The position numbers were made by a program, and so were the translations under genes. The notes under the pieces are model-generated. The model did not search any database. It was not told the DNA's origin and saw nothing but the letters and a program-made list of their open reading frames with translations. Positions 1 through 8,590 of a stretch of 64,000 bases of DNA are shown one piece after another (position 1 is the stretch's first letter; each line of letters opens with the position of its first letter). This DNA is from Jiangella ureilytica (GTDB lineage: Bacteria; Actinomycetota; Actinomycetes; Jiangellales; Jiangellaceae): assembly GCF_004348545.1 (NCBI RefSeq), contig NZ_SMKL01000013.1, positions 47,220 to 111,219 on the forward strand, read 5' to 3'.

Positions 1-597
1 GAGCGCATCCTCCGGCTCGTCGCCGAACGCCACCGAGCAGCGCTTGATCCCGTCGTCGAAAGCCACCCGCATGCCGAGGAGGTCGACGTAGAAGTCGCGG
101 CAGACGAGGTGGTCGGGAACACGGTAGGCGATGTGGTTGAAGGCGGTCGCTGTGAAGACGCCCTCACCGGCGGTCGCATCGCCGCTGCCGGCGCCGGGCC
201 GAAGCAGATGGTCCTCCGGGCAGATCGTGAACGTGTAGCCGACCGGGTCGTGGACGATGACGGAGCCGTCATCCGCGCGCTCGTGCGGCACCTGATGGAA
301 GTCGAGCTTCGCGGCGACCTCGTCGGCGTCGAAGTCCGCGATCGAGACGCCGAAGGTGTCGACCATCGGAGCGGGCTGTTCGCCCTGCGCCTGCTTGATG
401 TGGAGCGCGCGAACGGGAGTGCCGAACCCCACCGCACAGCTCGCGCCGTCATCGAACAACAGGCTCATGCCGAGCATCTCGAGGTAGTAGTCGCGCGTCT
501 TTCCGTAGTCGGCGACCCAGTAGCTCAGGTGGTTGATCGCGGTCGCCATGAACACGCTCTGTGGCTGGATGAGCCGAGCTGTGTTTCGCCCCGTCAC
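1..597 (-). CDS. Tandem VOC (glyoxalase/extradiol dioxygenase-fold) protein, 3' end cut by window edge
   Basis: Two vicinal-oxygen-chelate modules in tandem; 199 codons are visible and the end lies beyond base 1. Module 1 opens with INHLSYWVADYGKTRDYY and module 2 with FNHIAYRVPDHLVCRDFY, each with the early His that usually binds the metal, followed by LGMSLLFDD and LGMRVAFDD. The GTG at 597 is chosen because a perfect AGGAGG sits at 603-608; an in-frame ATG at 549 has no such site. Tandem VOC proteins include type I extradiol dioxygenases and many uncharacterised lyase-like enzymes, so the substrate is unknown. It is probably the first gene of a leftward unit reading from the AT-rich stretch at about 720-780. 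Confidence 0.8.
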   Translation of the reverse strand, partial: MTGRNTARLIQPQSVFMATAINHLSYWVADYGKTRDYYLEMLGMSLLFDDGASCAVGFGTPVRALHIKQAQGEQPAPMVDTFGVSIADFDADEVAAKLDFHQVPHERADDGSVIVHDPVGYTFTICPEDHLLRPGAGSGDATAGEGVFTATAFNHIAYRVPDHLVCRDFYVDLLGMRVAFDDGIKRCSVAFGDEPEDAL

Positions 598-721
598 GTG
601 CGCCTCCTGTCTGCGCCACCCCGCCGTCCGGGAGAGCGGCCACGGCAGCTGCGCGAGTACCGCTCGAGTCGTAGGGGTGGCGAGGCGGACTGGTTGGGCT
701 CGGCGGCTCCTCAGGCGACCG

Positions 722-735
722 CATGATGCATCATG
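722..735. promoter_or_regulatory. 14-bp perfect palindrome upstream of the VOC gene, operator candidate
   Basis: CATGATGCATCATG is fully self-complementary and lies in the only AT-rich patch between the VOC gene (start 597) and the enoyl-CoA hydratase (stop 808). Its ATGATG/CATCAT arms resemble the class A sites elsewhere in the island (TGTATGATG core), but the match is weaker, so assignment to the same regulator is inference. Confidence 0.45.
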
Positions 736-807
736 TAGAATGCGATGGCTGAAAATATCGTGCTTGATGTAGGATGTCAAGACTTGGCGAGGCAGCTCTG
801 TGTGACG

Positions 808-1512
808 TCATGCCTCTTGGATGATGACGTTCGCGCCGGTGTAGATCGCAGCTGCCTCCCGGCGACCGATCTCGGTGAGGGTGGCCAGCCCCCGGACATG
901 CCGCTTCGAGTCGCGCAGGGCACGCGGGTCGTTGCTGGTGATCCGTGCAGTCAGCCGGTCGACAGCCGCCTCGAGACACAAATCGTCGACCACCTGACTG
1001 ACGATCCCGAGCCGCATGGCCTCCTGTGCCCCGATGGTGCGGCCGGTACACACCAAGTCGATGACGACGCGCTCCGGCAGCCGGACCATGAGCTGACCCA
1101 TGACGAACTTGGGCGTGTAGCCCCGTGGCACCTCGTCGAGAGCGAACCGGGCCGACTCACTGGCGATGCACAGGTCGGCGGTGGCGGCCAGCACGCAGCC
1201 GAAGCCGTACGCCATGCCTCGGGCGGCGACGATCGACAGGCCGCCGAAGCCTTGCAGTGCTCCCGCCACCGACCGGCTGGCGCTGTGCCAGCGCGCCGGG
1301 TCGGCATGGGCGCGCTCGCGGTGGTCGCGGCCGGCGGACAGGTCGTCGCCGGCACCGCTGATCCGCACCGCGCGGCAGCCGCGGCGTTCGGCCTCGAGCA
1401 GCGCTTCGGTGAAAGCGTCCAGCGTGTCCAGGTCCAACGCGTTGCGGTGCTGAGGTCGTTCGAACACCACCCGGGCGACGTCGTCGTCGAAGTCGGCGGA
1501 CAGGTAGGGCAT
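808..1512 (-). CDS. Enoyl-CoA hydratase/isomerase family protein
   Basis: 234-residue crotonase-fold protein, a usual length for the family. It opens MPYLSADFDDDVARVVFERP and has the HRNALDLDTLDAF segment typical of the CoA-binding N-terminus, an oxyanion-hole region SAGRDHRE in place of the more common AGADL type, the second turn MAYGFGCVLA, and ALDEVPRG where hydratases carry a catalytic Glu. The ATG at 1512 has TAGGAG just upstream; the open frame continues further 5' but that part is not hydratase-like. It follows the fused ATPase gene by 7 bases as the last cistron of the first ABC operon. It probably hydrates, isomerises or cleaves an acyl-CoA made from the imported compound; the exact reaction is unknown. 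Confidence 0.85.
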   Translation of the reverse strand: MPYLSADFDDDVARVVFERPQHRNALDLDTLDAFTEALLEAERRGCRAVRISGAGDDLSAGRDHRERAHADPARWHSASRSVAGALQGFGGLSIVAARGMAYGFGCVLAATADLCIASESARFALDEVPRGYTPKFVMGQLMVRLPERVVIDLVCTGRTIGAQEAMRLGIVSQVVDDLCLEAAVDRLTARITSNDPRALRDSKRHVRGLATLTEIGRREAAAIYTGANVIIQEA

Positions 1513-1519
1513 GGCGCTC

Positions 1520-3631
1520 CTAGGTGAGAAGGTCACGGGGCCCGGCGAAGTGACATGCCGAGAGGTGCCCGAAGTGGGGCTCGAGGTCCGGATCGACCTC
1601 CCTGCAGTGGTCCTGCGCCTTGAAGCAGCGAGTGCAGAAGTTGCAGCCGGGGGGTGGCGCAGCGGGATTCGGCACATCGCCGACCAGCACGATCCGCTCG
1701 CGGCGACCCTGCTTGACGGGTTCGGGCACCGGGACGGCGGACAGCAGTGACTGTGTGTAGGGATGGGTGGAGTGGTCGAACACCTCGTCCCTCTCGCCGA
1801 CCTCGACGATCCGGCCCAGGTACATGACGGCGACCTCGTGAGAGATCTGCCGGACCACGGCCAGGTCGTGTGCGATGAACAGGTAGGCGATGCCGAGCTC
1901 CTGCTGCAGCTTCATCAGCAGATTGATGATCTGGGCCTGGATCGACACGTCGAGCGACGACACCGGCTCGTCCAGCACCAGCAGGTCCGGTTCCAGTGCG
2001 ATGGCCCGGGCGATCCCGATCCGCTGGCGCTGGCCACCCGAGAATTCGTGCGCGTAACGGCGCCCGTGCTCCGGGCTGAGGCCCACGAGTTCCATCAGCT
2101 CGCCGACCCGTGTGCGGACGTCGCGGCCGCGGTAGGTCTTGTGCAGCTTCAACGGCTCGCCGATCAGTTCCCTGATCGTCATCCGCGGGTCCAGGGACGA
2201 GTACGGGTCCTGGAACACCATCTGCATCCGGCGGCGGACGCCACGCAGGTCACTGCGCGACGCCCGGGTGATGTCCTCGCCGTGGAACTCGATCTTTCCG
2301 GCGGTCGGCTCGAGCAGGCGCATGATCGTCTTGCCGGTGGTGGACTTGCCGCAGCCGGACTCGCCCACGAGACCGAGCGTCTGCCCGGCACGCAGAGTCA
2401 CGTCGACGCCGTCGACGGCCCGCACGGTCCCCACGGTCCTGCCGAAGATGCCCGCCTTGATCGGATAGTGCACTTTCAGCCCACTGACCCGGAGGATCTC
2501 CTTGCCCGACGGCGCGGGCTCGTCGCTCGGCTCGACCAGCTCGAGGCTCGCGGGCGGGGGGAGGCGGGCGCCGACGTCCGCCTCCGCCGGCTCCCTGGCG
2601 GTGGTGACGAGGACGCGCCCGATCTCTTCTTCGACGGTCCGTCGAAGCGTCGGAACCTCCTCGATGAAATGGCAGGCCGACCGGTGGGCGTCGCCGCTCA
2701 GCGCCGGGACCACCTCGGTGCAGATCGCTCGGTCCTGCCGGAGCCGGCAGCGGGGATTGAAAGGGCAGCCGGGAGGCCGGTTGACTGCGCTCGGCGGCTG
2801 GCCGGGAATCGGGGACAGCTGCTTCAGGTTGGTGTCGAGTCTCGGCAGGCTGGACAGCAGTCCAACCGTGTAGGGGTGCCTCGGTTCGGCGAAGATCGAC
2901 TCGACATCGCCGGTCTCGACCACTCGGCCGCCGTACATGACCACGACCCGGGACGCGAACTCTGCGACCAGGCCCAGGTCGTGGGTGATCAGGACCGTCG
3001 CCGCGTTCGTCTCGGCCTGCGCGGTGCGCAGCACGTCCAGCACCTGCGCTTGGATGGTGACGTCCAGCGCCGTCGTCGGCTCGTCTGCGATGAGGACCTT
3101 GGGCGCGTTGGCGATGGCCATGGCGATCATGGCGCGCTGGCGCATGCCGCCGGAGTACTCGTGCGGGTACTGGCCAACCCGCCTTCCCGGGTCGGGCACG
3201 CCGACCAGGTCCAGCAGCTCGACCGACCGGCGCCGCAGCGCCGAGCGGGACATGCCGGGGTTCTTGGTCCGCAGGCATTCTCGGATCTGCTTGCCCACGC
3301 TGATCACGGGGTTGAGCGAGGTCATCGGATCCTGGAAGATCATCGCGATGTCGCGGCCGCGGATCGCCCGGAGCTCCTGCGGCGAAACCTTCAGCAGGTC
3401 CCGCCCTTCATAGACCACCTCGCCGGAGACCACCTGTCCGTGCGGCCGCTGCACGAGCCCGAGGATCGACATCGAGGTGACGCTCTTGCCCGACCCGGAC
3501 TCGCCGACGATGCCGATCGCCTCACCCGGATACAGGTCGAACGACACGCCCTCCACGGCGTGCACGACACCGTCCCGAGTGTCGAACTCGGTGACGAGGT
3601 CACGCACCGACAAGATGGGTTCAGCAACCAT
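1520..3631 (-). CDS. Fused double ATP-binding subunit of a dipeptide/oligopeptide-type ABC importer (copy 1)
   Basis: 703 residues with two complete ABC ATPases joined by an oligopeptide/dipeptide C-terminal domain and linker. NBD1 has Walker A GESGSGKS (residues 43-50), signature YSGGMRQR and Walker B VLIADEPTTALD. NBD2 has GESGCGKST, FSGGQRQR and LLVLDEPVSSLD. Cys-rich PGCPFNPRCRLRQ and PGCNFCTRC segments follow each NBD, as in DppD/DppF. An ATG at 3691 overlaps the permease stop, but MVAEP at 3631 is preferred: AGGA precedes it and the second copy (8591-10669) starts with the same MVAEP. It energises the two permeases encoded just upstream. Sister copy: 8591-10669. Confidence 0.92.
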   Translation of the reverse strand: MVAEPILSVRDLVTEFDTRDGVVHAVEGVSFDLYPGEAIGIVGESGSGKSVTSMSILGLVQRPHGQVVSGEVVYEGRDLLKVSPQELRAIRGRDIAMIFQDPMTSLNPVISVGKQIRECLRTKNPGMSRSALRRRSVELLDLVGVPDPGRRVGQYPHEYSGGMRQRAMIAMAIANAPKVLIADEPTTALDVTIQAQVLDVLRTAQAETNAATVLITHDLGLVAEFASRVVVMYGGRVVETGDVESIFAEPRHPYTVGLLSSLPRLDTNLKQLSPIPGQPPSAVNRPPGCPFNPRCRLRQDRAICTEVVPALSGDAHRSACHFIEEVPTLRRTVEEEIGRVLVTTAREPAEADVGARLPPPASLELVEPSDEPAPSGKEILRVSGLKVHYPIKAGIFGRTVGTVRAVDGVDVTLRAGQTLGLVGESGCGKSTTGKTIMRLLEPTAGKIEFHGEDITRASRSDLRGVRRRMQMVFQDPYSSLDPRMTIRELIGEPLKLHKTYRGRDVRTRVGELMELVGLSPEHGRRYAHEFSGGQRQRIGIARAIALEPDLLVLDEPVSSLDVSIQAQIINLLMKLQQELGIAYLFIAHDLAVVRQISHEVAVMYLGRIVEVGERDEVFDHSTHPYTQSLLSAVPVPEPVKQGRRERIVLVGDVPNPAAPPPGCNFCTRCFKAQDHCREVDPDLEPHFGHLSACHFAGPRDLLT

Positions 3632-3683
3632 GCTTCCTGTCCTCCGGGTCAGCGAACCGGCCGGCGCCACGGCGCTGCTGCGG

Positions 3684-4598
3684 TCACTCATGGTGAGGGT
3701 CCAGCACGTCGCGCAGCCAGTCACCGAGCAGGTTCATGCCGAGGACGGTGAGCATGATGTAGACCCCCGGAACGGTCGCCAGCCAGGGCGCCTCGAAGAT
3801 GTAGGCCTGACCGTCACGGATCATCGAGCCCCAGCTCGCGTCCGGTGGCTGCATACCGAACCCGAGGTAGCTCAACGAGCTCTCGGTCAGCACGGTGCGG
3901 CCGAGCTCGAGGCTGGCCACCACGCACAGCGAGCTGACCAGGTTGGGGAAGACATGCCGCCGGATCAGGTTACGGTCTGGTGCGCCGAGTCCGATGCTGG
4001 CGTCGATGTAGTCCTCCTCCCTGATCCGCAAGACTTCCGCCCGCATGAGCCGCGCGTAGGCGGGCCAGCTCGTGACGCCCAGCGTCAGTGCGGTGTTCCA
4101 GTAGCCGGTGCCGAGCACCGCCGCGATGAACAGGGCGGCGATGATGGTGGGCAGCGCCAGCTGCGCGTCGACGACCCTCATGATCAGGTTGTCGCGCCAG
4201 CCCGAGTAGAACCCGGCGATCGCGCCGAGCGTGACGCCGATGGCGGCCCCGAGGATGAGGGCTGCCAGCACCACGCCGAGTGATGCGCGGGCGCCGGCGA
4301 GGACCCGGGCAAGAACGTCACGGCCCAGGTTGTCGGTGCCGAGCAGGTGGTAGCCCGCCTCGCCCTCGGTGCCGGGCGGGAGCAGCCGGTCGGTCAGCAC
4401 CTGCTCGTTCGGATCGAAGTCGACGATGATCGGACCGAAGATCGCGCTGAGCGCGACGAACGACGCCATGACGATGCCGAGCACGCCCAGCCGATGTCGC
4501 CGCCACGCACGCCGCCACCGGCGCCGTGGCCGGACCGGACGGGCCGGACCGTCGGCCGGACGGCCGTCGGTGCCGGCCGGAGTCTTCGTTGCGCTCAC
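3684..4598 (-). CDS. ABC importer permease, DppC/OppC type (copy 1)
   Basis: 304 residues: a basic N-terminal tail (RPRRRWRRAWRRHRLG), one anchoring helix, then the BPD_transp_1 core with five more predicted helices. HLLGTDNLGRDVLARVLAGA is the hallmark DppC entry motif, and the cytoplasmic EAA loop reads EDYIDASIGLGAPDRN. The GTG start at 4598 is preceded by AAAGG. It sits 31 bases after the DppB-type permease, as in a standard dppBC(DF) operon. No binding-protein gene is attached to this copy. Confidence 0.93.
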   Translation of the reverse strand: MSATKTPAGTDGRPADGPARPVRPRRRWRRAWRRHRLGVLGIVMASFVALSAIFGPIIVDFDPNEQVLTDRLLPPGTEGEAGYHLLGTDNLGRDVLARVLAGARASLGVVLAALILGAAIGVTLGAIAGFYSGWRDNLIMRVVDAQLALPTIIAALFIAAVLGTGYWNTALTLGVTSWPAYARLMRAEVLRIREEDYIDASIGLGAPDRNLIRRHVFPNLVSSLCVVASLELGRTVLTESSLSYLGFGMQPPDASWGSMIRDGQAYIFEAPWLATVPGVYIMLTVLGMNLLGDWLRDVLDPHHE

Positions 4599-4629
4599 CT
4601 CTGGACCTTTCGGCTCGTCCTGTGGCCGA

Positions 4630-5556
4630 TCAGTTCACCCGCACGCGCGGGTCCACGACCGTGTAGATGACGTCGGCGATCAGATTGATGAGGATGATCG
4701 CTGCGGCGGTGACGATGATGAATGCCTGGATGACCGGGAAATCGCGGACGTGCAGGGCTTGAACTGCGAGCCGGCCGAGTCCTGGATAGGCGAAGACCTG
4801 CTCGAGGACGATGGCGCCGCCGATGAGGTCGCCGAGGCGAAGCGTGAGCACGGTGACGATCGGAATCAGCGCATTGCGCAGGCCGTGCTTGATGACGACT
4901 TCCCATTCTCTCAAGCCCTTGGCGCGCGCCGTCCGGATGTAGTCCTTGTTCAGCACCTCGAGCAGGGCGGAGCGGGTCAGTCGCATGGTGAGTGGCACTG
5001 ACGAGATCGACAGCGCGACAGCCGGCAGCACCAGATGCTGCCAGGTCCCCGTGCCGCCGGCGGGCAGGATCCGCAGGTTGACCGCGAAGAAGATGATCAT
5101 CAGGATGGCCAGCCAGAACACCGGCACCGACTGGCCGAGCACGGCGAGCACGCGCGCGACGGAGTCGATGAGGGAGCCCGGGCGGATGGCGGCGATCACG
5201 CCGATCGGAATGGAGATCACGATCGCCAGCAGGAGCGCCAGTACGGCGAGCAGCAGCGTGGCCGGCAGCCGTTCCGCGACCAGTTCCACCGCGGGCACGC
5301 CCTGGCTGTAGGAGTCGCCCAGGTCGCCGCGGACGATGTCGCCGAGAAAGGTGACGTACTGCTGCCAGACCGGAACGTCGAGGCCGAGGCGTTCGCGGAT
5401 CTGCTGCAGCATCTCTTCGGTGGGGTCGCTGCCGGCCAGCATGGCGACGGGATCGCCGACGAATCGTGTGACGAAGAAGACCAGCGTGATCAGCAGGAAG
5501 AGTGTCAACAATCCGTAGAACGCCCGACGCGTGAGAACTCCACCGAGGTCATGCAC
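4630..5556 (-). CDS. ABC importer permease, DppB/OppB type (copy 1)
   Basis: 308 residues, six predicted helices, first helix at about residues 12-32. The periplasmic stretch DPTEEMLQQIRERLGLDVP is typical of DppB, and the EAA loop includes NKDYIRTARAKGL. GTG at 5556 is chosen because AGGAGG lies six bases upstream. It is the first gene of copy 1 (dppB-dppC-fused ATPase-hydratase); the class A operator at 5611-5627 lies about 55 bases upstream, so this unit has its own regulated promoter. Confidence 0.93.
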   Translation of the reverse strand: MHDLGGVLTRRAFYGLLTLFLLITLVFFVTRFVGDPVAMLAGSDPTEEMLQQIRERLGLDVPVWQQYVTFLGDIVRGDLGDSYSQGVPAVELVAERLPATLLLAVLALLLAIVISIPIGVIAAIRPGSLIDSVARVLAVLGQSVPVFWLAILMIIFFAVNLRILPAGGTGTWQHLVLPAVALSISSVPLTMRLTRSALLEVLNKDYIRTARAKGLREWEVVIKHGLRNALIPIVTVLTLRLGDLIGGAIVLEQVFAYPGLGRLAVQALHVRDFPVIQAFIIVTAAAIILINLIADVIYTVVDPRVRVN

Positions 5557-5610
5557 GTCAGTCCTCCTGGCCTTCGCGTCATTGCGAACCGAGGAAGTGT
5601 CCCCAGGTAT

Positions 5611-5627
5611 CCATCATTGTATACATT
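5611..5627 (-). promoter_or_regulatory. Class A operator, promoter of ABC copy 1
   Basis: On the minus strand it reads AATGTATACAATGATGG, including the palindrome TGTATACA. It is related to the class A sites of this island (core TGTATGATG) and lies in the 120-base gap between the Ldh-family gene and the first permease. I infer binding by the FCD regulator at 17778-18488. Confidence 0.5.
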
Positions 5628-5676
5628 GCTGTGTTCAGCGCAAGGCGCGCTGGAAACGGTCGGACTCCAGCGCCGG

Positions 5677-6729
5677 CTACGAGCCGACGGCGGCGCCGTC
5701 GAGCAGATCCTCGGCGCTGAGACCCACCCGGTCGGCCGCCGCGCACACGGCGGCCCAGGTCTTCTCCGGGATCTCCAGCGGCGTCAGGCTGCGGGCCCGC
5801 CTGCTGGCCGCCTCCGGGTCGCCCGGCACCAGCACGCGATCGAAGCCGGCGGCCGGCGGCACGCTCCGCAGCCGGTCGGTGACGGCCGCCGTCGCCGCGT
5901 GGTAGCTCTCGATGCTCCGGAAGGCCGCCGCGTTGACGGCGAAGAGGAAGCCGCCGGTACGTTTGGTGTTGTTCGTGTAGGCGTCCGCGCCCGAGAACGG
6001 GCCGCTCAGCAGCTCGGCGATGACCGACAGCGCGTAGCCCTTGTGACCGCCGAACGGGACGAGGTGGCCGCCGTCGTAGTAGTCTGCCGCGTTCGTGGTC
6101 GGCTGCCCGTGCTTGTCGACGACCGCTCCGGGTGGCAGCGGCTCGTCCTTGGACAGTGCCACCTTGACCTTGCCCGCGGCGATCGCCGCCGTCGCGAAGT
6201 CGAGGGTGACCGGATGGTCCTCACCGGTCGGCACCGAGAAGGCGACCGGATTGGTCCCCAGCGACGGCGCGGCCCCGCCGAACGGCGCAACGGTGTAGCG
6301 TGCTCCGCTGCCGGCCGCCATGAACATCGCGATGTCGCGGTCGGCACCGCGCTCGGTGAACAGCGCCAGCCGGCCGGTATGGTTCATCCGCACGATCGTC
6401 ACCGCGCTGACCTGCGACTCCAGTGCCTTCTCGATGGCCAAGTCGGCCGCGTAGTTTGCGGCCACCTGACCGAAAGCCCAGTTCCCGTCGACGACCGCGG
6501 TGGTTCGCGTCTCCTGGAGGACGGTGGGACTGGCCGTCGGGACGATCGCGCCGTCGAGGACGGCCCCGACGTACTGCGGGATGCGCTGGATGCCGTGTGA
6601 GTCGTGGCCGGCCAGGTGGTTGTCGGCGAGTGCCGCGGCCACCTGCTGGGCGTGCTCAACGGGGGCGCCGGCCTGCACGAAGATCCGGACGGTCAGCTCC
6701 CGGATCTGGTCGATCGAGAACGAGGGCAT
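5677..6729 (-). CDS. Ldh/Mdh-family NAD(P)-dependent oxidoreductase (malate/L-lactate/ureidoglycolate dehydrogenase type 2 family)
   Basis: 350 residues, full family length. The family's catalytic signature is present as GHDSHGIQRIPQY (residues about 41-53), together with GTNPVAFSVP and the late GGHKGYALSVIAELLSG. These enzymes reduce or oxidise 2-hydroxy/2-oxo acids and some cyclic imino acids with NAD(P)H. ATG 6729 has AGGAGG six bases upstream, inside the 10-base gap after the hydratase gene. It is the last gene of the ABC copy 2 operon, so it likely handles a 2-oxo or 2-hydroxy acid released from the imported compound. Confidence 0.88.
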   Translation of the reverse strand: MPSFSIDQIRELTVRIFVQAGAPVEHAQQVAAALADNHLAGHDSHGIQRIPQYVGAVLDGAIVPTASPTVLQETRTTAVVDGNWAFGQVAANYAADLAIEKALESQVSAVTIVRMNHTGRLALFTERGADRDIAMFMAAGSGARYTVAPFGGAAPSLGTNPVAFSVPTGEDHPVTLDFATAAIAAGKVKVALSKDEPLPPGAVVDKHGQPTTNAADYYDGGHLVPFGGHKGYALSVIAELLSGPFSGADAYTNNTKRTGGFLFAVNAAAFRSIESYHAATAAVTDRLRSVPPAAGFDRVLVPGDPEAASRRARSLTPLEIPEKTWAAVCAAADRVGLSAEDLLDGAAVGS

Positions 6730-6739
6730 CGGTGACCTC

Positions 6740-7465
6740 CTAGACGTTGGCGCCGTCGACCGGGTGCAGCCGGTCAGATGTGCCGAGGCGGACGCGATCC
6801 GCGGGGTTCATCGTGGCGAGCTCGGCGAGGTACGACTTGGCCGCGCGCAGGATGGTGCGATCGTGCCGGGTGAGGGTGGCGACGGTCTCGTCCAGCCGGC
6901 CGGCCAGCAATTCCGGCGCCACGTGTTCGGTGACCAAGCCCAGCACCCAGGCCTCGTTGCCCGGCACGGACCGCCCTGTGAGCACCAGTTCGGTCAACCG
7001 CCGTTCGCCCAGCCGGTTGAAGAGCCGGGACATCACGCCGCGTGGCGCGAAGCCCAGGACCACCTCGTCGAACGCCAGACGCGCGTCGTCGGCGGCGATC
7101 GTGACGTCGCAGCAGGTCGCCAGTAGCGCACCGAACCCGGCCGCGCGGCCCTTGACCGCTGCGACCGTCGCGCCGCCGAACGCCCCGAACGCGCCGAACA
7201 CGTCCTTGGTCATCGCTCGCCACTGCTCGTGCGTCCACCTGGTCGACACCTTGGGCGACTCGTTGTGGTCGCGGCCGGTGCAGAAGTCCTCGCCGACCGC
7301 CTCGATGCTCACGACCGCGCACTCGCGCTCTTCGGCCTCGCGCAGGCACCGGACCAAGGCGTGCATCATGTCACCGCTGAACGCGTTGCGGTGGTCCGGC
7401 CGGTCGAGTGTGATCCGCAGCGCGGTGCCGGCCAGCTCATGGGTCAGGTCGGCGCGGGCGGTCAT
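6740..7465 (-). CDS. Enoyl-CoA hydratase/isomerase family protein (second paralogue)
   Basis: 241-residue crotonase-fold protein paralogous to the one at 808-1512. It shares the uncommon oxyanion-hole segment CTGRDHNES (GRDH-x-E in both), HRNAFSGDMMHAL near the N-terminus, and LAFDEVVLG around the usual catalytic Glu. ATG 7465 overlaps the upstream enolase-superfamily stop as ATGA, implying translational coupling. A much longer open frame exists upstream but is the antisense shadow of that gene. An acyl-CoA substrate is expected; a CaiB-type CoA-transferase at 43.5-44.7 kb could supply the thioester. Confidence 0.87.
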   Translation of the reverse strand: MTARADLTHELAGTALRITLDRPDHRNAFSGDMMHALVRCLREAEERECAVVSIEAVGEDFCTGRDHNESPKVSTRWTHEQWRAMTKDVFGAFGAFGGATVAAVKGRAAGFGALLATCCDVTIAADDARLAFDEVVLGFAPRGVMSRLFNRLGERRLTELVLTGRSVPGNEAWVLGLVTEHVAPELLAGRLDETVATLTRHDRTILRAAKSYLAELATMNPADRVRLGTSDRLHPVDGANV

Positions 7466-8586
7466 CGCGCACCGGCCGGCTGGTGGCGCTCGACCGTCTC
7501 GAGTGACTCCTGGAACCCGTCCTCGCGTATTTCGAGGCCGAGACCAGGCGCGTCCGGCAGCCGCAGCACACCGTTCTCGGGCAACGGCGGGTCGCGGTAG
7601 ATCATCGGAGCGGAGTTCCAGACGTCCATGTGGAACTCCACCCGCCACCCGTTGGCAACGGCGCCCTGCAGATGCATGTTGTACAGTGGCCAACCGCCGC
7701 CGTTGGCGATCGGCGTGTTCCAGGCGCTGGCCAGCGCGGCCACCTTTGCGCCCTCGGTGTAGCCGCCGAGGTGCACGACGTTGGGCTGCAGGATGTCGAC
7801 CGCCTCATTCATCAGCAGCTCACGATGGCGGGCGAGCGACCCCTCGTTCTGCCCGGCGGAGATCGGGATGCTGGTCTTGCGGCGAAGGATCGCCAGCAGG
7901 CGCGGGTCGTTGCCCCATACCGGCTCCTCCAGCCAGGTGATCCCGTACGGCTCGAGCAGCTGGCACAGGCGCATCGCGTGTGGAAGCTTGAACTTGTAGT
8001 TCGCGTCCAGCATCAGCTGGACGCCGTCGCCGACGGCTTCGCGCACCGCGATGACCCGGGCGGCGTCCTCGTCCGGGGCCTCGCCGTTGCCGTACTCACC
8101 GACGCGGATCTTGAGCTTGTCGTGACCCTTGCCGACCAGTTCCTTGGCGACCTCGCCGAGCTGCTCCCGGCTGTACGCCCGCAGCCCGAAGGTCGTGTAG
8201 GCCGGGACGGTGTTCGAGTACCCGCCGAGCAACTGCCAGACCGGCCGGCCGGCGTCCTTGCCCTTGATGTCCCACAGGCCGATGTCGATCGCGCTGAGGG
8301 CGGAGGAGAACGCGCCGGTCTGTGCCCGCGCATTGAGCTTCGCCTGCAGCTCGTCGAACCGCCGCTCGGTGGCGAGCGGGTCCGTGCCGACGAGGAGCTC
8401 GCGACACTCGTTGTTGATCATGTTCTGGACGACGTATCGCTGGCTGCCCGCGGTCAGCCCCCAGCCGACGATGCCGGAGTCGGTCTCGATCCGCACCAGG
8501 AGGAACTTGCGCACGACCGGCGCCTCGAGCAGAGGCACCTGGGTGGCGACGCGGTGCATCGTCGCCTCGACCTGCGTGATCTTCAA
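7462..8586 (-). CDS. Mandelate racemase/muconate lactonizing enzyme family protein (enolase superfamily)
   Basis: 374 residues with the usual capping domain and TIM barrel. Visible catalytic landmarks are KLKIRVG on strand 2 (KxK-type base), LMLDANYKF (metal Asp), WLEEPVWG (metal Glu) and SAGQNEGS (third metal ligand Glu). Near the C-terminus GGGWPLYNMHLQGA supplies a His in the region of the mandelate-racemase His. The reaction would start by abstracting the alpha-proton of a carboxylate (sugar-acid dehydration, racemisation or cycloisomerisation). The start is TTG at 8586 with GAGGTGA five bases upstream. It lies 4 bases from the fused ATPase gene and overlaps the hydratase gene. Confidence 0.9.
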   Translation of the reverse strand: MKITQVEATMHRVATQVPLLEAPVVRKFLLVRIETDSGIVGWGLTAGSQRYVVQNMINNECRELLVGTDPLATERRFDELQAKLNARAQTGAFSSALSAIDIGLWDIKGKDAGRPVWQLLGGYSNTVPAYTTFGLRAYSREQLGEVAKELVGKGHDKLKIRVGEYGNGEAPDEDAARVIAVREAVGDGVQLMLDANYKFKLPHAMRLCQLLEPYGITWLEEPVWGNDPRLLAILRRKTSIPISAGQNEGSLARHRELLMNEAVDILQPNVVHLGGYTEGAKVAALASAWNTPIANGGGWPLYNMHLQGAVANGWRVEFHMDVWNSAPMIYRDPPLPENGVLRLPDAPGLGLEIREDGFQESLETVERHQPAGAR

Positions 8587-8590
8587 ACGG

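Noticed and set aside
1763..3751. 662-codon open frame on the plus strand
   Set aside because: Antisense shadow of the fused ATPase gene; high G+C removes stops. No domain character or ribosome site.
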